Below, in pieces: positions 43,501 to 47,574 of a stretch of DNA of 64,000 nt. The DNA is from Notamacropus eugenii (lineage: Eukaryota; Chordata; Mammalia; Diprotodontia; Macropodidae): assembly GCF_028372415.1 (NCBI RefSeq), contig NC_092878.1, positions 136,642,750 through 136,706,749 on the forward strand, given 5' to 3'. The notes beneath the pieces were generated by a model. It was given only the letters and a program-made list of their open reading frames with translations, searched no databases and was not told where the DNA came from. How positions within the stretch are numbered: position 1 is the first letter of the stretch; each line of letters begins with the position of its first letter. A program made the translations under genes and the position numbers.

Positions 43501-45081
43501 TTGGAGTTGATGAAGATTTTGGCTCAAATACTTAATAGGTCATAGTTTTTAACATCTCTGGACCTCATATATAAAACGAGCTCTATTTAAATCACATATA
43601 TGTGTGTATAAAAAAGCAACTTTAATGAGACTACACAGGTCGGGTAAGTTTTTCAATCACCGGAAAAAAAAAACCAGAAGGCTGAATGATCAAAGTACTT
43701 TTCACAACTGTAACTACTTTTCTAAGGACATAACAAGCACGGCAGAAATGTATGGTCCCTATGAACACAACTAGGGGTGGGGAACTAAGGAAAGAATTCC
43801 TCAATGAAATGGAGAGAACTGCTAACTGTAAAAGGAAAAAGTTCTGAAGGAATTATTAAGATTTCAAGTCATTTGCTATGAAACTGTTCATTCAGTTCAA
43901 GTGTCATCGAGGTGCTTCGGAGTCTGGGTGTTTTATAGATTTAAAACTGCCACGTAGGGGCTTTGGAGGCCTCGGCCAGAAGGGCAGATGGTAAGCCCCA
44001 CCAAGGGACACATGTTCCAGCCCCCTTTGGGGAGTGCAGGGCACTGCCTACCCTAGGTCTGTCTGCTTCTCCCGGTCTAAGCTGCGGCTGTCTGGACCCG
44101 ACCGGGAGGGAAGAGAGACCGGCGAGAAATAAAAGCCCCAGTTCGTCACAAGTTCCGCCCAACGGGGTCAATTTACCAATCCATCTGGCCTCGGAGGGAT
44201 CGAAGACTCGGGCCTCTTCCCACTGTCCAAGGCATGCGCAATGCGCACACCGGGGGCAAGGATGAATGAATGGAGGGCCGAGGGCAGTCCGAAGCCGGCC
44301 CGGCCCGGCCCCCGCCCCTCGCCATCGCTCCTCCCGCACAGTCCGGGCCGGCGCCCAGGAGGGCACGCAAGGTGCTCCCGCCCCGGCTCCCCCGGGCCGC
44401 GGTCGCGCACCGCCAGGCGGAGCCGCCCCCCGCCCTCGGCCCCCCGTGCCCCCCAACCCCGGCCGGCGGCTCGCTCGCGCGCGCTCCCCGCGCCCCGGCG
44501 GCCGGCGTGGTGCAGGCCCTCCGCGCGTGCCGCCGCCCGCCCCACCAACCCCCGACATTCACCTCGCGGACCGCCGGCGCACGTCCCCACGACGGCCGGT
44601 GGCGCCGCCGCCGACCCTCGCCGTACTCCTCGCCCCACGCGCTCGCCACCAGCCCCGACCGGAGAGCCCCGATCCCACCGCCTGCCCCCCCCCCCCCCCA
44701 GCTCGGGCCCCGGCCCCGTGTCCCGCAACTTCCCCACCCGGCCCCTAGCCCTCCTCCCTCCCTCCCTCCTCCCCCATCCGGGCACCTCGCGCTCACACCG
44801 CCGCTGGCTCCCCGCCGCCCCTCCCCCACCTCTTCTCTCGTCTCGCCTGCCCCCACTAGAATGTGTGCGCTACACGCCGCAGCCGCCTCCCCGGCGCCCC
44901 CAGTCACCGCAGTCGCCGGGAGGTCAGCGCCCGACAGAGGGGGAGGGGGCGGCGAGGAGTTTGCGTGCGCGCCGGGAGCGCAGTCCCGCGGAGTCTCCCA
45001 GGCCCCAGGGGAACCGGGCGCGGGGACCCGGTAGGGGGTGGGGGGGCCGAAGGCAACACTCACCGGTTCCACAGTCGCCAT
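113..45081 (-). CDS. EIF4E: EIF4E, eukaryotic translation initiation factor 4E (whole gene span, seven coding exons)
   Basis: Cap-binding subunit of eIF4F. It binds the m7G cap in the cytoplasm and is also found in the nucleus; it recruits eIF4G and is held back by 4E-BPs. Seven minus-strand exons with GT/AG borders join in frame: 45,064-45,081; 15,649-15,755; 12,402-12,497; 4,045-4,108; 3,564-3,677; 2,572-2,711; 113-227. They total 217 codons, the usual mammalian length. Family residues fall at their human positions: cap-stacking Trp56 and Trp102, Glu103, Arg157, Lys162, Trp166, the eIF4G/4E-BP contact Trp73, and the Mnk phosphosite Ser209. Compared with the human protein as I remember it, the differences are mainly in the disordered N-terminal tail (residues 10, 16, 17, 24, 35), plus Glu174 to Asp and Arg181 to Lys. 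Intron 1 is about 29 kb. The start ATG opens the short MATVEP exon inside a CpG island. There are no frameshifts or stops, so this is the real gene and not a processed copy. Confidence 0.98.
228..2571 (-). other. EIF4E: EIF4E intron between exons 6 and 7
   Basis: About 2.3 kb of AT-rich intron. Around 490-650 there is a MIR-like block with the pattern 'attatccct...ggaaaataaggcag', and a second, weaker MIR-like block at about 1,690-1,820. There is AT-rich sequence at 1,850-1,960 and a short TG run near 2,150. No coding potential is seen. Confidence 0.75.
2572..2711 (-). CDS. EIF4E: EIF4E exon 6
   Basis: 140 bases encoding residues 134 to 180, starting LLCLIGESFDDYSDDVCG. It contains Arg157, Lys162 and Trp166, which contact the cap phosphates and base. 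The acceptor TTGTTAG precedes 2,711 and the donor GTAAG follows 2,572 on the minus strand. Asp replaces Glu at residue 174. Confidence 0.98.
3564..3677 (-). CDS. EIF4E: EIF4E exon 5
   Basis: 114 bases, 38 whole codons, residues 96-133 (DGIEPMWEDEKNKRGGRW and onward to FWLET). It carries the cap-binding pair Trp102-Glu103. Acceptor CACAG, donor GTAAGA. Both phases are zero, so skipping this exon would keep the frame but remove the cap pocket. Confidence 0.98.
4045..4108 (-). CDS. EIF4E: EIF4E exon 4
   Basis: 64 bases: the last base of codon 74 and residues 75-95, LYNHIQLSSNLMPGCDYSLF then Lys. The acceptor is ACATAG and the donor GTATGA. It forms the loop and helix between the dorsal binding face and the second cap tryptophan. 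Confidence 0.97.
4715..5440 (+). mobile_element. L1 LINE 3' end fragment
   Basis: The text runs through the typical marsupial L1 tail: 'ggtggggttgtgacctgattcaac', 'aatttggaactatacccaaag', 'tagcagctttttttc', 'aagaattggaaat', 'gaatattattgtgctata', then a T-rich stretch and a G-rich 3' UTR ending in 'acatgtaactgagg'. It is truncated and decayed. Confidence 0.75.
5580..5900 (-). mobile_element. CR1/L3-type LINE fragment
   Basis: 'ccctcaccatccttctcaacc...tgctctctagg', 'agcctgaccaatgggacataacagaac' and 'ggacactggtgctcttcatgtagcctaag' resemble the reverse strand of the 3' region of old CR1/L3 elements. It is diverged, so the family call is approximate. Confidence 0.5.
7130..7430 (+). mobile_element. 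L1 LINE fragment
   Basis: 'ttccaaaagaagaaatataaac...aacagccacataaaaaaatgc' and 'ccatcaaaatggcaaagatgac' match the end of L1 ORF2. The fragment is followed by a short CA/TA-rich simple repeat near 7,433-7,470. Confidence 0.6.
7850..8885 (+). mobile_element. L2 LINE 3' region
   Basis: Long pyrimidine-rich sequence with hallmark L2 phrases: 'ggttcggtcctgggctctc', 'cagcttccatggattcaattat', 'caataaactccaatagctc', 'aaaatcctgttt', 'cttctacaggaagcttttctgatgcc', then 'ttcaataaatgcttgtgg' at the end. It is the longest L2 3' end in the window. The open frames in it are short and interrupted. Confidence 0.85.
9400..9860 (+). mobile_element. CR1/L3-type LINE fragment
   Basis: 'cacagggattttccttgtcc', 'aacaatgacttggatgacagc' and 'gtgctcatcaaatctgaacatg' are a degraded copy of the reverse-transcriptase region (NDLD...KF.DD) of CR1/L3 elements. 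Many stops and indels are present. Confidence 0.5.
10000..10260 (-). repeat. MIR/THER-type SINE fragment
   Basis: 'attttcacatttgagcaaactgaag...tttcccagggtcacaaaactagtaaatactggaggtcagatttaaactcaggtcttcctgattcc', paraphrased in part, is the reverse strand of the ancient MIR-family SINE core with its tRNA-like head at the right end. Confidence 0.65.
10470..11130 (+). mobile_element. L1 LINE 3' fragment
   Basis: Decayed copy of the L1 tail: 'gtagtcaaatgatataaatg', 'atcactcaagagaatac', then 'tggaaaatcaaaaccaaatgaac'. It is in the same orientation as the copies at 4.7 and 14.4 kb. Confidence 0.55.
11340..11760 (+). mobile_element. CR1/L3-type LINE fragment
   Basis: 'gagctgagaatgttaagcc', 'gatgagaagacttgggagg' and 'gaaagctgtcttcaaacatg' match the C-terminal coding region and 3' end of CR1/L3 LINEs. 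It is a partial, broken copy on the plus strand. Confidence 0.55.
12402..12497 (-). CDS. EIF4E: EIF4E exon 3
   Basis: 96 bases encoding the end of Arg42 through Trp73 and part of Ala74 (WALWFFKNDKSKTWQANLRL, then ISKFDTVEDFW). It holds Trp56, one of the two cap-sandwiching tryptophans, and Trp73 on the dorsal face that binds the YXXXXLphi motif of eIF4G and 4E-BPs. Acceptor TTTGTAG, donor GTAAGT. Confidence 0.98.
13320..13790 (+). repeat. Two MIR-like fragments
   Basis: One lies at about 13,320-13,440 ('gattactagctgtatggccac...ggcaagtaacttt') and one at about 13,620-13,790 ('ttcctcatctatgaaatggg', 'gataaaatgacc'). Both read in the MIR sense orientation. Confidence 0.55.
14430..15080 (+). mobile_element. 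L1 LINE 3' end fragment
   Basis: Another truncated L1 tail: 'acacattgttagagggttg', 'aagcaatttggaactatgcc', 'gcacagcagcaacattttgg', followed by a T-rich 3' UTR. It lies in EIF4E intron 2, antisense to the gene. Confidence 0.65.
15412..15495 (-). mobile_element. Marsupial tRNA-derived SINE, 3' tail fragment
   Basis: 'tttgtccttcattctcaaaa' and 'aggacgatgccatgacatgc' match the tail of the full SINE copies at 40,075 and 56,598, on the minus strand. The head is missing. Confidence 0.6.
15649..15755 (-). CDS. EIF4E: EIF4E exon 2
   Basis: 107 bases encoding residues 7-41 and two bases of Arg42: an acidic, Thr/Pro-rich flexible tail followed by the conserved ANPEHYVKHPLQN. The tail differs most from the human protein (for example four Thr in a row at 8-11 and PPPA at 14-17). 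Acceptor CCTGTAG, donor GTAAAC. Confidence 0.97.
15850..16335 (-). mobile_element. L1 LINE 3' end fragment (minus strand)
   Basis: The reverse strand of the L1 tail: 'tatagcacaataatattcc', 'atcacatcaacaattcattc' and 'ttcccagttcagaggcatcc'. It sits just upstream of EIF4E exon 2, in the same orientation as the gene. Confidence 0.65.
18685..18790. repeat. AT-only simple repeat (TTAATTTAAAA-like)
   Basis: About 100 bases built from 'taattta' and 'tctaaaattaa' words, ending in a run of A. It is self-complementary and low-complexity. Confidence 0.85.
18838..18965 (+). mobile_element. CR1/L3-type LINE 3' end fragment
   Basis: 'ttgaagtcttcaaacagagg' and 'ctgaatgactgc' match the conserved 3' end of CR1/L3 elements (compare 49,150-49,200 in this window). 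Confidence 0.55.
19483..19572 (+). mobile_element. Truncated tRNA-derived SINE head
   Basis: 'cagctagctggcacagtaga' and 'acctgcagtcagaaaactcg' resemble the tRNA-derived head of the marsupial SINE at 56,598. The copy breaks off just before the 7SL-like segment at 19,575. Confidence 0.45.
19575..19825 (+). repeat. 7SL RNA-like retrocopy (SRP RNA pseudogene or 7SL-derived SINE)
   Basis: The segment opens 'ggctaggtgcaatagcacag', which follows the 5' Alu domain of 7SL RNA. Its middle reads 'gtccctaggagcagtgggcc' and 'gtctcctaagaaggggcaac', like the S-domain motif of 7SL. It ends 'tagcctgggtgaggtaggga' plus 'gacctag', like the 3' Alu domain. Order and orientation agree throughout, but it is about 50 bases shorter than 7SL and too diverged to be a working SRP RNA. 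No A-tail or target-site duplication is clear. Confidence 0.6.
20540..21235 (+). mobile_element. L2 LINE 3' region
   Basis: Contains 'caataaactcctgtggctctcc', 'aaaatcctatttgattttaa', 'cttcacaacctggttacc', 'aatggaatgctctccctc', 'tagactgggttccttgagag' and 'gcatagtaagtgcttgttgac'. The 178-codon frame around 20,346-20,882 is a chance frame across this element. Confidence 0.85.
22080..23160 (+). repeat. Ancient mammalian interspersed repeat, long copy
   Basis: It starts near 'taccaggcaccacattaagt' and continues through 'gggaccagattatgaagggtt', 'gggagccactgaaagttttt', 'gactattatagcagcctagc' and 'caagatgactttgagatttt'. The same ordered phrases recur at 40,455-41,400 and 49,440-50,020, so this is one diverged family. 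I cannot give a safe Repbase name. Confidence 0.5.
23200..24900 (+). mobile_element. L1 LINE fragments (ORF2 end and 3' UTR)
   Basis: The block at 23,890-24,890 follows the end of L1 ORF2 ('gggaattttatagacagatt', 'tcattccccaattaataaatgg', 'cagactggctaaaatgattg') and then the 3' UTR. A shorter related piece lies at about 23,200-23,420. All frames are broken. Confidence 0.75.
24898..24925. repeat. (CA)n microsatellite
   Basis: A short CA run inside the L1 3' UTR region, just after 'gattttacata'. Confidence 0.85.
25825..26640 (-). mobile_element. CR1/L3-type LINE 3' region (minus strand)
   Basis: 'ttctggacactatctctctt', 'cttaatgcagtcccagatta', 'ccatattacactgttgatgc' and 'agatctctgaggcactgtac' are the reverse strand of a CR1/L3 3' region. 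It is old and fragmented. Confidence 0.6.
26650..26960 (+). repeat. Ancient mammalian interspersed repeat fragment
   Basis: 'ttattaattacctactacat' and 'gccagacaatgtcaagtgct' begin the same family as the copy at 22,080. It continues through 'gggcctttgctgaaacttgaa'. Confidence 0.45.
27225..27760. repeat. MIR-family fragments in both orientations
   Basis: At 27,225-27,330 the reverse MIR tail appears ('aggcactgtgctaagtgctt', 'tatccccattttacagctga'). At 27,575-27,760 a sense copy appears ('gactgtctcttcatctgtct'). Confidence 0.5.
28549..28593. repeat. (CA)n microsatellite
   Basis: About 21 uninterrupted CA units in EIF4E intron 1, the longest dinucleotide run in the window and likely length-polymorphic. 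Confidence 0.95.
31590..31800 (+). repeat. MIR-family SINE
   Basis: 'attagccatgtgaccttaga' followed by 'cagtttcctcatttgtaaaatg' is the MIR core in sense orientation. Confidence 0.65.
32240..32650 (+). mobile_element. L1 LINE 3' fragment
   Basis: 'gaagcctgaaaagactttta', 'tgaactgatacaaaataata' and 'aagcaacatttttcagacc' follow the L1 tail. The copy is heavily decayed. Confidence 0.5.
33290..35215 (+). mobile_element. L1/HAL1-type element, 5' and ORF1-side sequence
   Basis: The stretch 34,430-34,830 ('aaagaaatgatgaagccaga', 'tacaggcagccagaaagcag', 'tttctgatgaaatgacgaga') resembles the ORF1-side sequence of L1 or HAL1 elements. The GC-richer block at about 33,290-34,230 may be its 5' region. No intact frame remains. 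Confidence 0.5.
35500..36220 (+). mobile_element. L2 LINE 3' region
   Basis: 'caataaactccactaactcc', 'aaaatcctgtctggctttta', 'gactttctttgtatcctgag' and 'cacttaatacacagcctggc' mark an L2 3' end on the plus strand. Confidence 0.8.
36596..36668. repeat. AT-rich imperfect palindrome
   Basis: Arms 'aatttgaaat' and 'atttcaaatt' flank an 8-base A/T centre, inside a longer A/T-only stretch. Confidence 0.75.
39310..40050 (+). mobile_element. L1 LINE ORF2 fragment (reverse transcriptase region)
   Basis: Around 39,370-39,430 the translation reads roughly RCLLSLLFHIVPELAIANKT, recognisable as the L1 reverse-transcriptase block before the FADD motif. The frame breaks shortly after. The copy runs on into 'aaaaattactgg'-type L1 sequence and stops at the SINE target site. 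Confidence 0.65.
40075..40379 (-). mobile_element. Full-length marsupial tRNA-derived SINE (WSINE/MAR1 type)
   Basis: About 305 bases on the minus strand, starting GGGGCAGCTAGGTGG at 40,379 and ending in the 'aggatgaacacaccc'-like tail. A perfect 11-base target-site duplication, TAGTGAAAGGG, flanks it at 40,064-40,074 and 40,380-40,390. The insertion interrupts L1 debris, so it is younger than the L1. Confidence 0.88.
40455..41400 (+). repeat. Ancient mammalian interspersed repeat, long copy
   Basis: Shares its order with the copy at 22,080: 'taagtgccaggcgctgtgac', 'gagctgggatttgaagtgac', 'gatggagccagactgtaaag' and 'gaacatcaatctgacaactg'. It contains an 18-base tandem duplication (gacgccagagatgaacac twice) near 40,809-40,844. 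Confidence 0.5.
45064..45081 (-). CDS. EIF4E: EIF4E exon 1 (start codon, MATVEP)
   Basis: The initiating exon encodes only MATVEP. The ATG at 45,079-45,081 has AAG before it and G after it, a strong Kozak context. The donor GTGAGT lies at 45,058-45,063. This tiny exon 1 in phase 0 matches the known mammalian EIF4E structure. Confidence 0.97.
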
Positions 45082-45113
45082 CTTAGATCGATCTGATCAG
45101 ACAACCGCTCCTG

Positions 45114-45125
45114 AAGGGGGGGTAA
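45114..45125 (-). promoter_or_regulatory. EIF4E: 4EBE-type polypyrimidine element in the EIF4E promoter
   Basis: The minus strand reads TTACCCCCCCTT, 33 bases upstream of the EIF4E ATG. This is the sequence I recall for the eIF4E basal element (4EBE) of the human promoter, which binds hnRNP K and supports core promoter activity. Finding it in the same place here argues for strong constraint. The match to the human sequence is from memory. Confidence 0.8.
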
Positions 45126-45151
45126 GAGTAAAAAAATGAAATTCAAACCGG

Positions 45152-45156
45152 ATTGG
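45152..45156 (-). promoter_or_regulatory. EIF4E: CCAAT box
   Basis: ATTGG on the plus strand is CCAAT on the transcribed strand, about 71-75 bases upstream of the start codon. That is a typical NF-Y distance for a CpG-island promoter without a TATA box. It lies between the 4EBE motif and the proximal E-box. Confidence 0.6.
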
Positions 45157-45168
45157 CCGGTCGCCCCC

Positions 45169-45174
45169 CACGTG
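45169..45174. promoter_or_regulatory. EIF4E: E-box CACGTG (proximal)
   Basis: A palindromic CACGTG about 90 bases upstream of the EIF4E ATG, followed directly by ACG (CACGTGACG). Canonical E-boxes in the human EIF4E promoter are known c-Myc/Max targets. Occupancy here is inferred from sequence only. Confidence 0.65.
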
Positions 45175-45200
45175 ACGAGCGTGTCCGTTTGGCTCGGGCA

Positions 45201-45211
45201 GCGCCTGCGCA
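45201..45211. promoter_or_regulatory. NRF1-type motif
   Basis: GCGCCTGCGCA, which is TGCGCAGGCGC on the minus strand, resembles the NRF1 palindrome found in CpG-island promoters. The same 11-mer occurs in the MCTS retrogene promoter at 51,263-51,273. Confidence 0.5.
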
Positions 45212-45319
45212 AGGTGGCGGGTGCGTGGGTAACCGAGGGCTTCTGGGAAGTGGAGTCTTTTTTTCCCCCTCTCCCTCCCCTCCCCTTAAGTGAGGAGGAA
45301 GGCTGGGAAGAGGACTGAT

Positions 45320-45325
45320 CACGTG
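45320..45325. promoter_or_regulatory. EIF4E: E-box CACGTG (distal)
   Basis: A second perfect CACGTG, about 240 bases upstream of the EIF4E ATG and 151 bases from the proximal one. Paired E-boxes are a reported feature of the human promoter. This one also lies just upstream of a candidate plus-strand splice donor at 45,361. Confidence 0.6.
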
Positions 45326-46184
45326 GCTACGGAGGCGGTGCGGCGCTGAGCTGCGGGCGGGTGAGTGGGGCTAGGAAGGTGAGGCAGAGGTGGGGCTCGG
45401 TCCGGTTGCGAAAGTGAGGCTGCGGCGGGAGGGGGTCTCCTCCGTCTTGCGTTCTTCCTCCGCGTTAGAGCCGTCGGTGCGCCGCCGTCCCCCGGCTTCC
45501 CATCATCCCCGTGGGCTCAGCTCACAGGAAGAAACCTCATTGGCTGGGCGCCTCCGCAAGGCTCCCGGGGCCGCCTTCACTTGGCGTCGTTGGTTCCTCC
45601 CGCCACCCTGGTCCTCACGGCCGCCTTCATTCTCTTCTCTATTTATTAGTGAACGGAAAGGAGCAGCGGGGACGAGCGGCCGGCGGGACGGCGCGGGGCC
45701 GGGACGCGGCTAGCGCTGGCGCCTCCCGGCCATGCCTGCCCGGAGTGGGCCCTAGCAGCGGGGGCGGGAGTGGGCCTTCGGAGGCCCGGCGTTCGGTGCT
45801 CGGTGTCCAGCCGCGTCAGGCGCCTGAGGCCAGTCCCCCCCCCCGGAGCAGCACCCGGCGGCCCTGGTCACCCAGCGCCGGACTGACGGCCGGGGCTGGC
45901 GGGGCCTGGCAAACAATGAGCCCGGGCCCCCGGCCAGTGACTGCCTCGCGGGGGCCTGGGCTTTTCCCGCCTGCGGTCTCAAAGCTGCCTTACCTCACAA
46001 GGGCGCGCGGCCGCCCCGGCCTGGGGGGTGGGGTTCCCGGCCCGAGAGGGGCAGTAGCTGCGGCCTCGCCTAACCACCTCTCCGGGTGGGCCGGCTAATC
46101 ATGAATCCCCCCCATAAAAAAAAAGCCCACTCCCAACCCCCTCCCAGGTAAATTCCCTCCGGCAGATGGTCAGTTTCACTGAAA

Positions 46185-46574
46185 TTGACGGGGACTGCGT
46201 TGAAATCCGCCCCCAGCCCTGGGCGATGTGTCACCCTGGACCCCCTCCCCTCTGCTCAGTACCTAGAATGTTCCAGGTCGGTGCTATTGCACATGGTCTG
46301 TTTATTAATAAAACTGGTACAGAAAAAGAAGTCTGGTAATGCGCTACCAAGAGGGCCCTTTGAGGAACTCCCCCCCGCCACTATTTCCCATGCCTTGAAG
46401 AATGTCGTCTCAGAAAGTTACCACTATGGCATATACCTGCCTGCTGTTACTGAAGCTGATGTCCGAGGCAGTGTCATACCTATTGTTGAGTGCATAATGG
46501 AAGCTGAATTGGCTTGCACATCATTGGGGCTGCCCGTGGGCCTCAAGGTCATCATCTTTTCGTCTATAGATTGA
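46185..46574 (+). CDS. Unrecognised open reading frame at the edge of the CpG island
   Basis: A 129-codon frame starts at ATG 46,185 and stops at TGA 46,572. I do not recognise the product and see no signal peptide or membrane segment. Its first third is Ser/Pro/Leu-rich CpG-island sequence; the rest has mixed composition (for example the stretch PFEELPPATISHALKNVV). An AATAAAG lies about 300 bases downstream, near 46,880. It could be a chance frame, an exon of a divergent EIF4E transcript, or an old retrocopy. Whether it is coding at all is doubtful. Confidence 0.2.
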   Translation: MTGTALKSAPSPGRCVTLDPLPSAQYLECSRSVLLHMVCLLIKLVQKKKSGNALPRGPFEELPPATISHALKNVVSESYHYGIYLPAVTEADVRGSVIPIVECIMEAELACTSLGLPVGLKVIIFSSID

Positions 46575-46589
46575 CTTTGAGTGCCCAAG

Positions 46590-47570
46590 GTAATGAATGT
46601 AACAGACTTTTATTTTGTATAGATGTATTAGACAAGAATTCCGACAAAATTAAAGAGGATAAAAAAGATATCTCTATAGAAAATACCATTCTTGCTTAAA
46701 ATAGTCAAAAACTTTTGATTTTACTGGTATTTTCTTCTTAATAGTGGCCACCATCAGACTACCTTCTTGCAAAATTCTTAAGGCTGTTTCCATAATACCA
46801 GACTTTATTGCAGGAACCAGAGGAAAAGTGAAGCAGAAATGGAAGTCCCCTACCCATAAAATTTAAATCAGTTCACATAATAAAGTTTTTTTTTTTACAA
46901 AGACTAACCTTGTTAATCATTTCCTTCCTTGAATCCAGATCCTGTTTGCATTATGGGAAAAAAAAATTGAGTTCTTGAGAAAAAAGATCGATTTCTAATC
47001 ACTCCAGCACCTTCCTGATATTTATGTATATACCAAGCATTTTACAGCTGGATTTGTTTAGTTTGAGTGTTTTCTTGGGTGTATTTTTCATCTCATCTTT
47101 CATAAATTTAAAATAATTTCAGTGGATTGTAAAGTTTGCAAAAAAACAGTTCATGCCTATTTATTTTGTTCCCCTAGTAGCATCTTCCTTATCAGTCTCT
47201 GTCAGAGTGGATATTCAAACACGTTGATTTACCAATTTTCTTTTGGTACCTCCAAACAAAAACAAGATAATACGGGTTAGGCATTCCTAGAAGCCTTGAC
47301 GAAGTGCTCACAATTTGATGGACTGTATCTGCTACTGTGTTGCTCCGTAAGAGTAAAGATAATGCTTATTCTGGAGGTAGTTTCTAAAGATTTTCTAAGG
47401 GAATATCCAGCATTTCTAACTAGATCTTGCTTACTCCCTGACTGGTATTAGGTAACTAAGTCCTTTTATATAAAAGTTGTGAACAATTTCAAAAACAATA
47501 GATCAGTTGGAATATTGTGGCTGAAAGGAATCTAAGATTGTTCACTTAGATCAGTTTCTTAATTTATTTC
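46590..47570. other. Intergenic sequence, nothing recognised
   Basis: AT-rich sequence with a T-run near 46,890. I see no repeat family or coding potential I can support. Confidence 0.5.
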
Positions 47571-47574
47571 AAAC

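Larger units (their letters stand above)
15756..45063 (-). other. EIF4E: EIF4E intron 1 (about 29 kb, repeat-filled)
   Basis: The long first intron has a GC-rich start (43.9-45.06 kb); the rest is AT-rich and made largely of old L1, L2, CR1/L3, SINE and MIR-like pieces listed separately. I see no further gene. The stretches 16,340-18,680, 28,600-31,590, 36,700-39,100 and 41,720-43,900 hold nothing I can name beyond A-runs, short AT repeats and faint MIR-like traces. Confidence 0.85.
43930..46110. promoter_or_regulatory. CpG island over the EIF4E promoter and first exon
   Basis: About 2.2 kb of very GC- and CpG-dense sequence in a window that is otherwise AT-rich. It covers EIF4E exon 1, the first kilobase of intron 1 and about 1 kb upstream. 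Long frames are open on both strands because stop codons are rare at this composition. It includes a run of about 15 C at roughly 44,685-44,699. Such islands usually mark constitutively active, often bidirectional promoters. Confidence 0.93.

Noticed and set aside
44173..45081. 302-codon and several other long open frames in the 44-45 kb CpG island
   Set aside because: They exist on both strands and in several frames because stops are rare at this GC content. The minus-strand one is EIF4E exon 1 reading into intron 1; the true donor at 45,058-45,063 removes it.
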